Assembly (NCBI GenBank): GCA_900471485.1
Contig: UCEU01000016.1
Location: forward strand, 1-64,000
Direction: 5' to 3'
Length of the DNA stretch: 64,000 bases
From: Hyphomicrobiales bacterium
Lineage (GTDB): Bacteria; Pseudomonadota; Alphaproteobacteria; Rhizobiales; Rhizobiaceae
The translations under genes and the position numbers were made by a program. How positions within the stretch are numbered: position 1 is the stretch's first letter; every line of letters starts with the position of its first letter. Below, in pieces: positions 33,985-42,670 of this stretch. The notes below the pieces were generated by a model. That model saw only the letters and a list, made by a program, of their open reading frames with translations. It searched no databases and was not told the origin of the DNA.

Positions 33985-34196
33985 TCAGGGCCGGTCGGAA
34001 TCGAGGTAGAGAAGCCTCGTTCCGCACCAGTCTCAATCTGATGCAACCACGCGACCCCATCCCCCCGCCCTTCAACGTTCTCGCTAACGCCAGCCGGGAA
34101 CAAAGAGGGAAAACTACCTACCGTGCGAGCAAGCGGCATTTGAATCTGAACAACGTCGGTAAGCGTTCTGGCAGGTACCGCGCAGCTGGATGCTCG

Positions 34197-34454
34197 TCAT
34201 GGCTCGTCGAGCCGGATCAGGAACGAAAATTCCGACAGGCTATAATGTTGGTCCGACTCCATCACCGCGACCGACCAAAACTGCCTATGCTGGCCAAAGA
34301 CATCGGAAATCTGCACCACTTCCGCATCTTGAGCACCGCAGCGGCGTGCCCAGTAGTATGAACCCGGTCGGAGTTCGTCTTGATCTATCGGATTCGGTTC
34401 TGCCACGAGGTTGCCACCTATGTCTTTCGAGCCGGTATATGGGAAAGTGCGCAT
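34197..34454 (-). CDS. Hypothetical protein, about 85 residues
   Basis: A small protein with ELRPGSYYWARRCGAQDAEV and QFWSVAVMESDQHYSLSEF, an arrangement seen in small rhizobial proteins with unknown function. The start at 34454 is uncertain because a longer frame runs to 34610 across the neighbouring gene. It is downstream of the metallophosphoesterase on the same strand. No catalytic motif seen. Confidence 0.5.
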   Translation of the reverse strand: MRTFPYTGSKDIGGNLVAEPNPIDQDELRPGSYYWARRCGAQDAEVVQISDVFGQHRQFWSVAVMESDQHYSLSEFSFLIRLDEP

Positions 34455-34476
34455 GTGGCAAGCTTCTGCTGCTCGG

Positions 34477-35001
34477 TCAAGGCGCCGCGTCCTCGGCCGA
34501 GACCTTCCCACCTTTACGACTTGCGAGAACCTCGGCGAGCAAAACTGGCCGGAGCCCCTGAGCGTCGACGCCGACGTCGAATTGCCGGGGAACGGGCTTG
34601 AGACGCCCATGGGAGTGGCCGTGCAGATTTATCGAGCCTTTGCCCATCTGATTCCAGGTGCGGAACGCGTAATGACAGAGGACGAGATGATGGCCGTCTG
34701 GTCGAAGCTCCGCGTAGTGCTGGACGCTGGCCCAGCCTTCCGCGCCGGTCGTCGTCTCCGGATCGTTGTTGCCGATAATGAGATGCTTCCGGCCGTTGAG
34801 CTCCGCCAGCAGCTCCGGGCATTCACCAGCCTTCGCGGACTTGAAGTCGCCGAGATGCCACACGTCGTCGTCTGTGCCGACGACCGCGTTCCAGTTTTCA
34901 ATAAGCGCAGCGTCGTGTTCCGCCAAGTTGGAGAACGGCCGCCGATCTATCCGAAGCACGCGAGGGTCGCCGAAATGCGTGTCGCCTGTGAAGAAGATCA
35001 T
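34477..35001 (-). CDS. Metallophosphoesterase
   Basis: A 174-residue protein beginning MIFFTGDTHFGDPRV, with the metal ligands in VWHLGDF, IIGNND, VLCHYAF and NLHGHSHGRL. It is a compact calcineurin-type phosphoesterase of the kind often annotated as YfcE-like or phage-like. The start at 35001 is set by the catalytic N-terminus; it follows the DUF2177 gene by four bases. The substrate is unknown. Confidence 0.85.
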   Translation of the reverse strand: MIFFTGDTHFGDPRVLRIDRRPFSNLAEHDAALIENWNAVVGTDDDVWHLGDFKSAKAGECPELLAELNGRKHLIIGNNDPETTTGAEGWASVQHYAELRPDGHHLVLCHYAFRTWNQMGKGSINLHGHSHGRLKPVPRQFDVGVDAQGLRPVLLAEVLASRKGGKVSAEDAAP

Positions 35002-35005
35002 GCGG

Positions 35006-35407
35006 CTAGCCGAAATACCGGGCGGCCGCATATCCGCACGCGCTGGCGACACTCGTCAGGACGGTGCCCCAAATCAGATCGGCGATGGTCATCGGAACCG
35101 GCCAGTTCTTGAGCGTCGACAAGTTCGTCATGTCGTAGGTGCCGTAGGCAGCCAGACCGAGGACCGCCGCGTATCCGACGGCCGTCCAGATCGAGCCAGC
35201 TTCGAGGCCCGGACGAACGGCAAGCACGACGATGGCGATGGCGAAGAACAGGTAGAAGGCAGCGGCGACACCGAAGTTCGGGGAGGGGAGCATCATGTCG
35301 CCGAGCTGGCGCTGATAGAAGCTCCGGGCGACGAGACCGAGCCAGATGGCGTCAATCAACAGGAAGGAAATCAAGGTTCCGGCATATGCGATGCCCATCG
35401 TCTTCAT
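35006..35407 (-). CDS. DUF2177 inner-membrane protein
   Basis: A 133-residue protein with four hydrophobic helices, starting with ISFLLIDAIWLGLVARSFY and containing LGLAAYGTYDMTNLSTLKNW, which is characteristic of DUF2177. Function is unknown. It is followed directly by the metallophosphoesterase gene on the same strand. Confidence 0.85.
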   Translation of the reverse strand: MKTMGIAYAGTLISFLLIDAIWLGLVARSFYQRQLGDMMLPSPNFGVAAAFYLFFAIAIVVLAVRPGLEAGSIWTAVGYAAVLGLAAYGTYDMTNLSTLKNWPVPMTIADLIWGTVLTSVASACGYAAARYFG

Positions 35408-35558
35408 GCGGCTGCTCTCCTCGTGTGCGGCGTCGAGCAGAAACCGCGCAGGTCCCGAGCTTGTTCCGGACGACGCCGATCAGTTCGTCTACCAGCTCAT
35501 GGAGAACGCCCATCCGAAGACACTCTTGTACCAGTCAGGGCCCTGGCGTCCTCGTCCA

Positions 35559-35825
35559 TCAGAGTGCTGACGAGAATGCCGCGTTCCCGGCGGTCGTCCC
35601 CAGAGTTCGCTCGGCCAAGCCCGCAGAAAGGCTTTCGATGAGCGCCTGCGCCCGCTCCAGGCAGGCCAGCGGCCCTTCGACGACCGTCGCCCTCGGCTGC
35701 TTTTCGTTGAAGTCGATCACCCGATTGCTTCCCGGCGGGCAGATGACGGCGAAATGGTCGCTCGGGCTGTAGATCGCTATGCGGTAGCCTTTGTACTCAC
35801 GCACGATGCTGGGCATGTCCTGCAT
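35559..35825 (-). CDS. Small hypothetical protein
   Basis: An 88-residue frame (85 if started at the second Met, 35816). MPSIVREYKGYRIAIYSPS, then HFAVICPPGSNRVIDF suggest a small beta-rich protein related to other rhizobial proteins. It overlaps the end of the previous gene by 20-29 bases. No family name known to me. Confidence 0.55.
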   Translation of the reverse strand: MQDMPSIVREYKGYRIAIYSPSDHFAVICPPGSNRVIDFNEKQPRATVVEGPLACLERAQALIESLSAGLAERTLGTTAGNAAFSSAL

Positions 35826-36162
35826 CCTTGACGGCAGCAGTCATCGCATGGCGCCCGGATCGGCTTCCAGCGAACGTAGCGCGCGGAGGAGGCGACGACC
35901 GGACCATCGCCTCGTTGACCCAGACCTTCTCGCCGACGTCCTCGCCCTGTCGGATTGCGGCCGCAGCCAGGTCGCGATAGTACCCGGCATAGCGCACCAA
36001 TCTACGGAGCGACCTCTCGGGCGGTGTCGCGGTCGCTCTCATCGCCTCGCAGGTGACGATCACCTGATAGACAGTCGCACCGTCCGTGACGGCGAACTGG
36101 CCGTTCTCGAAGTAGATGAAGGGCTGCGGCTCGCAGATTTCGAACTCTCTCACGTCTTCCAT
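35797..36162 (-). CDS. Small protein coupled to Ku (possibly DUF1488-like)
   Basis: A 121-residue protein starting at 36162, where its ATG shares one base with the Ku stop (TGATG). It contains FIYFENGQFAVTDGATVYQV and ERSLRRLVRYAGYYRDLA. This loosely resembles small DUF1488-type proteins, but the match is uncertain. The C-terminal 30 residues overlap another small gene. Coupling to Ku suggests joint expression with the end-joining proteins. Confidence 0.6.
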   Translation of the reverse strand: MEDVREFEICEPQPFIYFENGQFAVTDGATVYQVIVTCEAMRATATPPERSLRRLVRYAGYYRDLAAAAIRQGEDVGEKVWVNEAMVRSSPPPRATFAGSRSGRHAMTAAVKDAGHAQHRA

Positions 36163-36974
36163 CAGCTCGCCTTCTTCTTTTTCTGGTCCTGTTCGAGGCT
36201 CTTCCTCAATACGTCCATGATGTTCACGACGTTGGATTCCAGAGCGGCGTCGTCCTTCCTCGCCTTTGTTTTCTTCGCAGACTTCAGTGACTTCTTCTTT
36301 TCGTCGATGAGCGCGAGCAGCGCATCCTGGATCGGATCGCTGACCATCTTCGACGACCAGGCCTTCGTTCGCTGCTTCATGAGCTTGCGCACCAGGGGCA
36401 GGGCGTCGTCGTCGGCTTCCTCGTCGATGTCCTCGAAGTATTCGTTTTCGGGCCGGACCTCGTCGCCAAACCGCAAGGTCCACAGCACGATCCCGTTGTC
36501 CCGTGGTTCGAGGACGACCGCGCGTTCTCGTCGGCCGACCCCAAGCTTGGAGACCCCGACTACGTCGGACGCTTTCATCGCTTCCCGGATGACCGAGAAC
36601 GCCTCGTCGCCGACCTTGTCGCCGGGCGTCAGGTAGTGTGGCTTTTCGAGATAGATCCAAGGGATGCTGTCCGTCGGCACGAAACGGGAAATGTCGATCG
36701 TCTTTACGGTGTCGAGCGCGACGGCGTCGATCTCGTCCTCGGTCAGCACCACGTAGTCGTTCTCGCCGCGGGCGTATCCCTTACCCTGCTTGTCGTCGCG
36801 AACCGGCTTGCCGGTGACCGAGTCGACGTACTGGGACATGACCCGGTTGCCGGTCTTCTCGTTGATTGTGTGGAACCGAACCTTCTCGCTCTCCGACGTC
36901 GCCGGCATCATCTCGACCGGACATGTAACGAGGCTGAGCTTCAGGTAGCCTTTCCAGTATGGACGGAGTGCCAT
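36162..36974 (-). CDS. ku: Ku-family DNA end-binding protein
   Basis: A 270-residue bacterial Ku: RPYWKGYLKLSLVTCPVEMM at the start, FHTINEKTGNRVMSQYVDS, then YFEDIDEE and a lysine-rich C-terminal tail. Ku binds broken DNA ends and recruits LigD for non-homologous end joining. This copy is intact. It follows a second, interrupted Ku copy by 12 bases on the same strand. No ligD is in the window, so the ligase must be elsewhere. Rhizobia usually have several Ku genes. Confidence 0.92.
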   Translation of the reverse strand: MALRPYWKGYLKLSLVTCPVEMMPATSESEKVRFHTINEKTGNRVMSQYVDSVTGKPVRDDKQGKGYARGENDYVVLTEDEIDAVALDTVKTIDISRFVPTDSIPWIYLEKPHYLTPGDKVGDEAFSVIREAMKASDVVGVSKLGVGRRERAVVLEPRDNGIVLWTLRFGDEVRPENEYFEDIDEEADDDALPLVRKLMKQRTKAWSSKMVSDPIQDALLALIDEKKKSLKSAKKTKARKDDAALESNVVNIMDVLRKSLEQDQKKKKAS

Positions 36975-36986
36975 TGTCGTTCCTCC

Positions 36987-37886
36987 TCACCCGGCCTTGC
37001 GCTGCAGGGCAGCCTTTGGAGCGGCGGACTTCGCGGCCACCCCGCGCGCGGCGCGCTGCCTGCCAGCATTTGCGTTGGCTGCAGTGCGGTTCGGTTTGTC
37101 GTCGGACTTCTTCGAGAGCCCGGCGCTCTCGCGCAGCGCGGCGAGCAGATCGTTCGGCTGCGACACCTTCACCGTCTTCCGCTTCGGCACGGGCTTGCCT
37201 TCGATCTTAGCCTTGACCAGCGCGGCCAGCGCTTCTTCGTACCGGTCGTCGAACGTCGCCGGATCGAATTCCCCGATCTTGGTGGAGATGATGTGCTTTG
37301 CGAGATCGAGCATCTCGCCTTCGATTTTGATCTTCGGTACGCTCTCGAAGGCCTTCTTCGACGACCGGACCTCGTAGTCGTATTGCAGGGTGGTGGCGAT
37401 CAGTCCTTTGCCGTGTGGGCGGATCAGGACGGTGCGCATCCTGCGGAACAGAACCGTCCTTGCGATGGCAGCGACCTTGTCAGCCTTCATCCCATCCCGC
37501 AGAAGGGCGAAGGCCTCGCCGGACGTCTTGTCAGGGGTCAGATAGTAGGGCTTGTCGAAGTACACGTCGTCTACCGCGCCGCAGGGTATGAAGGCCTCGA
37601 TCTCGAGCGTCTTGTTGCTCTCGGGGACGGTCGCCGCGATCTCCTCGGGATCGATCAGGACATACCGTCCGTCGTCGATCTCAAAACCCTTCACCTGCTG
37701 TTCCTTCGGGACGGGTTCCTCTGTCTCGCTGTCCACGAAGACGCGGTTTACCCGGTTGCCGGTCGCGGTATTGATGGTGTTGAAGGCGATGCGGTCCGAC
37801 GTGGATGCGGCAGTTTAGAGCGCGACGCCGCAGCTCACTTCGCCGACCTTTAGGAACCCTTTCCATTGCGCTCGATGCCCTGCCAT
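36987..37886 (-). pseudogene. ku: Second Ku gene interrupted by a nonsense codon
   Basis: The frame from ATG 37886 encodes HRAQWKGFLKVGEVSC followed by GVAL, then TAA at 37817-37815, and continues in the same frame as TAASTSDRIAFNTINTATG and VFVDSETEEPVPKEQQVKGF. The normal Ku sequence has a tyrosine at the stop (LYTAAS), so a single base change from TAC/TAT has created a stop at codon 24. The remainder could start only at an internal Met near 37736 and would lack the first 50 residues. The rest (to 36987) is intact, with an Ala/Lys-rich tail. It looks like a recent pseudogene, unless the stop is a sequencing error. Confidence 0.85.
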
Positions 37887-37934
37887 ACGCTTTACTCCGA
37901 ATCACCTGGATGGCGAATCAAAGGAGCGAGCGAG

Positions 37935-37966
37935 TGATTCGTTCCGTCTCGAAACGAATCATTTTT
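37935..37966. promoter_or_regulatory. 9-bp inverted repeat TGATTCGTT-N9-AACGAATCA with T-run
   Basis: Perfect inverted repeat (37935-37943 and 37953-37961), followed on the + strand by TTTTT. It lies in the divergent gap between Ku and the aldo/keto reductase. GAATCA/TGATTC also occurs at 37898, 37916 and 37998, so this may be a multi-site operator instead of a terminator. Confidence 0.45.
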
Positions 37967-38116
37967 CAATGGCTTAGGAATCTGAGCTCAGAGTTTGATT
38001 CAAAGTCGCAGAAGGTGTTTCCCGACTTTCGACGAACCATTCCGCTCCGGCATCGTTCTGATCTGACGTGACGACATTCTTCGTCGCTGCAGCCGGAAAT
38101 CAGGAAGGAACCGCTC

Positions 38117-39139
38117 ATGGCAATCTCAAGCCGCGTCCGCGACATCTATAAGTCCGAGTTCACGTTCGGAATGGGCGGCGTCTCCCTCGGGAACGAGTTC
38201 AACAAGATCACGGACAAGGAGGCGGAGGCCGCTCTGGAGACAGCCTGGAACGTAGGCGTCCGTTACTACGACGTCGCTCCCTGGTACGGGCTTGGTCTCG
38301 CCGAGCGTCGGTTCGGCCACTTCCTTCATAACCAGAAGCGTGACGACTTTCTGCTGTCGACGAAGGTCGGCAAGCTCCTGAAGGCATCGAAGGCGAACAG
38401 CCACGAGAAGATGTATCCGCTCTCGGACTCTCCGAACGATCTCGTCATCGACTACACGGCCGACGGCGTCCGGCGCTCGATCGAGGACAGCCTGCAGCGG
38501 CTGGGCGTCGATGCCATCGACGTCGCCTTCGTCCACGATCTCTCGCCGGACTTCGCCTTTTTTCCGGGGCCGTGGGAGGAGCAGTACGAGATCGCCCGCA
38601 AGGGCGCGTTCCCGGAACTGTCGAAGATGCGGGAGGAGGGCATCATCAAGGGATGGGGCGTCGGCGTGAACACCCCGATGGCGATCCTCAAGGTGATGGA
38701 AGACGCCGATCCGGACGTCTGCCTGTGCGCCCGCCAATATTCCCTGATCGACCATGCGGACACCGTGGAGAACCTGTTCCCCAAGGTGCGCGAAAAGGGC
38801 GTCGGTCTCGTGATCGGCTCCAGCCTGAATGCTGGCTTCATCGGCGGCAGCCCGCGGTACAACTACGGTGCCGAGAACTACAAGATCCCACCGGAGGTCA
38901 TCGAGAAGCGCCGGAAACTGCGGCAGGTCGCCGAGAGCCACGGCGTCGATCTGCGCACGGCCGCGATCCAGTTCTCCGCCGCACCCGACGTCGCCGTCGC
39001 GCTTGTCGTGGGTGCTGGCAGCGACCGTCAGATCCGCGAGGACTGGAACTCCTTGAAGACCAAGGTGCCCGACGAGTTTTGGTCCGAGCTGAAGAGTTCT
39101 GGGCTGGTGCATCAGGATGCTGCGCTACCAACGGTCTAG
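38117..39139 (+). CDS. Aldo/keto reductase
   Basis: A 340-residue NADPH-dependent reductase of the AKR fold: MGGVSLGNEF, the conserved Asp/Tyr region RYYDVAPWYGLGLAERRFG, the lysine in LLSTKVGKLL, and a later His in AFVHDLSPD. It is close to the D-threo-aldose 1-dehydrogenase/pyridoxal reductase-like group. AGGAA before ATG 38117 supports the start. It is transcribed away from the Ku genes and followed by a terminator about 150 bases on. The natural substrate is not known. Confidence 0.85.
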   Translation: MAISSRVRDIYKSEFTFGMGGVSLGNEFNKITDKEAEAALETAWNVGVRYYDVAPWYGLGLAERRFGHFLHNQKRDDFLLSTKVGKLLKASKANSHEKMYPLSDSPNDLVIDYTADGVRRSIEDSLQRLGVDAIDVAFVHDLSPDFAFFPGPWEEQYEIARKGAFPELSKMREEGIIKGWGVGVNTPMAILKVMEDADPDVCLCARQYSLIDHADTVENLFPKVREKGVGLVIGSSLNAGFIGGSPRYNYGAENYKIPPEVIEKRRKLRQVAESHGVDLRTAAIQFSAAPDVAVALVVGAGSDRQIREDWNSLKTKVPDEFWSELKSSGLVHQDAALPTV

Positions 39140-39482
39140 TTGCTGCCTTGAAACCAACGCAATGCCGATCTAAATAAATGTCTGTCGGTATTGCTGACGA
39201 GCGCTGGAACCATCTGCCGCTCGCAACGCCAGACTTGCTTTAGACTTTGACCACGGATGTACTGGCAGGGACGAATAGCGAATGAGGAAGGTCGGTGCGG
39301 TTTCGCCCCGGCCTTTTTTGTTGCCGCTCACCGGGCATGGCCTCGCGTCGGCTCCCAACATCGACCCGTTCGTTCGTGGACAAAAATAGTGATCTGAAGT
39401 ATATAGGATCCATCGTTCGCAGACTTTCCAGGGCGCGGGCGGCTGGGAGACAATCCGCTCCTGCCCCGAACCGGAGCGACCC
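39140..39482. other. Intergenic stretch with one terminator
   Basis: About 340 bases between the aldo/keto reductase and the GAF kinase. It contains the hairpin at 39289-39319 and presumably the kinase promoter. No coding frame is convincing. A short transcript ending at the hairpin cannot be excluded. Confidence 0.5.
39289..39319 (+). terminator. Rho-independent terminator
   Basis: AGGTCGG-T-GCG pairs with CGC-C-CCGGCCT around a GTTT loop (one G-T pair and one mismatch), followed by six Ts. It should stop + strand transcription from the aldo/keto reductase. Confidence 0.7.
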
Positions 39483-41225
39483 ATGTCTGCTTTCTTGGAA
39501 TCCATTTCCGGTAGCCCCAGATCATTCGAAGGTTCGACGCCGCTTGCCAGCCTGACGAAGGCCATCGCGGCGATGGGGCAGGCCGACACCCCTGAGGCCG
39601 TGATCGAAGTCCTTCGCACGACGACGCGGTCTCTGATCGGCTGCGAGGGCGTCGCGATCATTCGCCGGGATGGCGATCTCTGCCACTACATCGAGGAAGA
39701 CGCCATCGGACCCCTCTGGAAAGGCGGCAAGTTCCCGGCTTCGGCGTGCATCAGCGGCTGGGCGATGATCAACCGTCAAACCGTGGTAGTGACGGACATC
39801 GCCAAGGATGACCGCATCCCCTACGAACTCTACGCAGGCACCTTTGTGCGGTCTCTGGTGATGGCGCCCGTCCGGGCAGAAGACCCCATCGGCGCGCTGG
39901 GCGCATACTGGTCGCGGGTCTACGTGCCGGCACAATGGGAAGTCGATATCCTCGAGGCGCTTGCGGGGGCCGCTGCGACCGCCATCGAAAAGACACGTGC
40001 GGTCCAGTCGCTTGTCGACGCTGCGAAACCGGCTGCGGACCAGGCTGGAATTGCATCCAAGGACTTTGCAGAGGATATAGCGCGCGTCGCCGGGATCGCG
40101 GCCGTTCCAACCATCCTCGACGTCGTCCTTCGCATGACTGGAATGGGCTTCGCCGCCGTGTCGAGGGTAACCGAGGACCGCTGGATCACCTGCCAGTCCC
40201 TCGACCATGTCGGGTTCGGTCTGAAGGCCGGCGACGAACTTCCGGTCCAGAGCACGCTCTGCGACGAGATCCGCGGACATCGCCAACCCATCGTATTCGA
40301 CGACGCCGCGGAAGAGCCGCTCTATCGAGATCATCACACGCCGCGCATCTATGGTCTGCGAAGCTACATCTCCATTCCGATCATTCTGCCGAACGGCCAG
40401 TTCTTCGGGACGCTGTGCGCCATCGATCCTAATCCGGCCAAGGTGAACAATCCACAGACGATAGAATCGTTCAAGCTCTTCGCCGAGCTCATCGCACATC
40501 ATCTCCATGCTGACGCCCAGTTGACGGCGACGCGAGAATCTCTCGAGCGGGAGAAGGACATTTCGGAGCTGCGCGAGCAGTTCATCGCCGTCCTCGGGCA
40601 CGACTTGCGCAATCCGATTGCCGCAGTCGACGCCGGAACCTCGCGTCTGCTGAAGGAAGGCTGGACGGCCCGCAGCCCGCTTGTTCTCAAGCTGATGAAG
40701 TCCAGCATTTCCAGAATGGCCGGTCTCGTGGACAACGTCATGGATCTAGCGCGGGCGCGCATGGGAGGAGGGATCGTCCTCGAACGTGCAGACGGCGAGC
40801 TCGCGACGACGCTGAACAATGTCATCGAAGAGCTAAAGCTGGCCAATCCCGATCGCGAGGTGTCTGTGGACGTCCGCCTGCCTGCTTCAGTGTCGGTCGA
40901 CCATCTCCGGCTGGCCCAAATGTTCTCGAATCTGGTCGCGAACGCGTTCACCCACGGCGTCGAGACGGAGCCGGTCCGCATATCGGCGAGCCTGAAGGAC
41001 GGGCATCTTGAAATCTGCGTCCGCAATGGCGGAACTCCGATCCCTGAAGAGGCTATTTCCAGGCTGTTCCAACCCTTCCGTCGCGGCGATCTGCGCCCGA
41101 GCATGCAGGGGCTCGGCCTCGGTCTCTATATCGCCTCGGAAATCGCCAAGGCCCACGGCGGCACGATCGGTGTGACGTCGGACGAGATCGAAACCTGCTT
41201 CACCTTCCGCATGCCGGCGGCCTGA
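39483..41225 (+). CDS. Cytoplasmic GAF-GAF sensor histidine kinase
   Basis: A 580-residue kinase without membrane segments. Two GAF domains lie at about 15-165 (GCEGVAIIRRDG, ASACISGWAMINRQ) and 195-345 (GFAAVSRVTEDRW, IPIILPNGQFFGTLCAID). The phosphoacceptor is the His in VLGHDLRNPIAAV (about 375-387), and the ATPase has QMFSNLVANAFTHG, GGTPIPEEA and GLGLGLYIASEIA. Soluble GAF kinases bind small ligands or chromophores. No response regulator is next to it, but stress-response genes are. It might be a member of the HWE or general-stress kinase network, but the acceptor box is of the normal HisKA kind. Confidence 0.88.
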   Translation: MSAFLESISGSPRSFEGSTPLASLTKAIAAMGQADTPEAVIEVLRTTTRSLIGCEGVAIIRRDGDLCHYIEEDAIGPLWKGGKFPASACISGWAMINRQTVVVTDIAKDDRIPYELYAGTFVRSLVMAPVRAEDPIGALGAYWSRVYVPAQWEVDILEALAGAAATAIEKTRAVQSLVDAAKPAADQAGIASKDFAEDIARVAGIAAVPTILDVVLRMTGMGFAAVSRVTEDRWITCQSLDHVGFGLKAGDELPVQSTLCDEIRGHRQPIVFDDAAEEPLYRDHHTPRIYGLRSYISIPIILPNGQFFGTLCAIDPNPAKVNNPQTIESFKLFAELIAHHLHADAQLTATRESLEREKDISELREQFIAVLGHDLRNPIAAVDAGTSRLLKEGWTARSPLVLKLMKSSISRMAGLVDNVMDLARARMGGGIVLERADGELATTLNNVIEELKLANPDREVSVDVRLPASVSVDHLRLAQMFSNLVANAFTHGVETEPVRISASLKDGHLEICVRNGGTPIPEEAISRLFQPFRRGDLRPSMQGLGLGLYIASEIAKAHGGTIGVTSDEIETCFTFRMPAA

Positions 41226-41265
41226 TTTCCAGGGCCACACAATCGACAGGATATTAGCAGGCTCT

Positions 41266-41290
41266 GGAACACATGCGGCTCGGGGAGGTT
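41266..41290 (+). promoter_or_regulatory. EcfG-like promoter (one mismatch)
   Basis: GGAAC (41266-41270), 16 bases, GGTT (41287-41290). It lies 167 bases before the small gene at 41458 on the same strand and could drive it. Confidence 0.4.
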
Positions 41291-41457
41291 CTTCTCCCAG
41301 GCGCGCCGTGTCAACCGGACGTGACGGAGATGGTGGACGCAGCGGTTTTTCCGGTTTCTCGCTGCGGGGAACGAAATCCCAGGCGAGCACCCGACCTGTC
41401 CGACGTGACCTCACCGCAACAGGACCGCTTTGCGCGTCCGAGCACGCAGGGATCACC

Positions 41458-41676
41458 ATGACCAAAACGACCGTAGAGATATCCGTGACGAGCGACGAGG
41501 GTGTTCGAACCCCAATCGGGCTGATGACCCCGCGCCAGGCACTCGAACTGCCTGGTCACGTCGAGTTCGAAGCGTCTCATCCAGACCACGAGGCGGGTAA
41601 TACCGACGTGCTCCTCGACCGTGAGATGCTGCAGGATCACGTCGACGCAAGCGAGGTTTCGAAGACCCCCGCTTGA
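41458..41676 (+). CDS. Small hypothetical protein, 72 residues
   Basis: A 72-residue acidic, hydrophilic protein with TPIGLMTPRQALELPGHVEF. No family recognised. A GGGATC stretch before ATG 41458 is a weak ribosome-binding site. A near-consensus stress promoter sits upstream. Real status is uncertain. Confidence 0.4.
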   Translation: MTKTTVEISVTSDEGVRTPIGLMTPRQALELPGHVEFEASHPDHEAGNTDVLLDREMLQDHVDASEVSKTPA

Positions 41677-41852
41677 AGTCCGTAGTTCAAGTCATCTAAA
41701 GTATCATCACCCGTCTCGACGAATGCGCGCCCGACCTAACCGTCGCGAGGCATGCTGCCGTCCGTGGTGCGAAGGGCGCTCCCCATGACGGGTCGAGTGC
41801 CCTTCTTAGATTCTTGTTAGATTCTTGGCATACCTGCGTCTGGTCCTCCGGA

Positions 41853-42362
41853 TTAATGTCCGCGGCCATGTCCATGCCACGTGTAGGTGCCGTCATCATG
41901 AAGCCCGGGTGGCACCCATGCCTCGAAACGCTTCGCTGCCGCAACATCGGCGTCATGCAGCATCGCGCTCAGACGCAAATGGTCCGCCTCCATCGTTGCG
42001 AGAAGTCGCTCCAGATGGCGCGAAGTGATCGCAGCGAACAGGCCGTTTCCACTGTCACCAACGGCCGGCCGTAATGAGATCCTCGAGCCGACGTCGTCCT
42101 GAAACTGAGCAAGCACCTGTCCGGCCGTGACAAGTCGGCGACGGACCTGTTCTCGAGGTTCAGTGACAATTGCCAGACGTAGCCCATTCTCAATACGGGC
42201 CTTGGTATTCGGTAGAAGATCCGTATCGAGGATGTCGCTTCCTGGAGCGTGATCCCGGACTGTCGCAAGGAAGGCATCCACAAGATCGCCGGCTGCCTCG
42301 AGGACGTCGGCATCTGACATGAAGTCGGTTCCGGCATTCGGACGCGTCTGGGATGTTTGCAT
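41853..42362 (-). CDS. Hypothetical helical protein, 169 residues
   Basis: A 169-residue mostly helical protein (VLEAAGDLVDAFLATVRDHA; RLLATMEADHLRLSAMLHDA) ending with a His-rich tail (TYTWHGHGRGH). The start at 42362 is well supported by a GGAGGAG ribosome-binding site. No domain is recognised. It is divergent from the small stress-type gene at 42481, with about 120 bases between them. Confidence 0.6.
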   Translation of the reverse strand: MQTSQTRPNAGTDFMSDADVLEAAGDLVDAFLATVRDHAPGSDILDTDLLPNTKARIENGLRLAIVTEPREQVRRRLVTAGQVLAQFQDDVGSRISLRPAVGDSGNGLFAAITSRHLERLLATMEADHLRLSAMLHDADVAAAKRFEAWVPPGLHDDGTYTWHGHGRGH

Positions 42363-42428
42363 GGCGGCTCCTCCTCCGGCAAATAACGCCCGGCGTCTAA
42401 GAAAGTTGCCGGCCGTCAGCGGCACACC

Positions 42429-42453
42429 AGAACGAACCTTCGTTCGGCGCGTT
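42429..42453 (+). promoter_or_regulatory. EcfG-like promoter (one mismatch) before the 60-residue gene
   Basis: AGAAC (42429-42433), 16 bases, CGTT (42450-42453), 27 bases before ATG 42481. It differs from the consensus only in the first base. Confidence 0.4.
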
Positions 42454-42480
42454 GTAAGACCAGCAACAGGAGACTCCCCG

Positions 42481-42663
42481 ATGGGCACGAACGACACCAA
42501 CGCCACCCCGGAACAGCGCCGACCCACCGACGTCCATCCGACCCCTTCCAATCCCGAGCCGGCCGACGAAGAATCGATGGCACCCACCTCGGTGCAACCC
42601 GCCGGCAAGAAGGACGAGAGCGAGCCGCCAATCGTCAACCCGGTGACGGGTGCCGCTCTCTAA
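42481..42663 (+). CDS. Small disordered hydrophilic protein, 60 residues
   Basis: A 60-residue protein rich in Pro, Glu, Asp, Thr and Ser, with no hydrophobic core (TPEQRRPTDVHPTPSNPEPA). The GGAGACT before ATG 42481 is a reasonable ribosome-binding site. Such proteins are common in general-stress regulons, and a near-consensus stress promoter precedes it. It ends eight bases before the HARP-domain gene. Confidence 0.55.
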   Translation: MGTNDTNATPEQRRPTDVHPTPSNPEPADEESMAPTSVQPAGKKDESEPPIVNPVTGAAL

Positions 42664-42670
42664 GGCAGAC

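Noticed and set aside
36636..37853. Long open frame on the plus strand (405 codons)
   Set aside because: It lies antisense to the two Ku genes and has no recognisable protein features. The minus-strand frames have clear Ku sequence.
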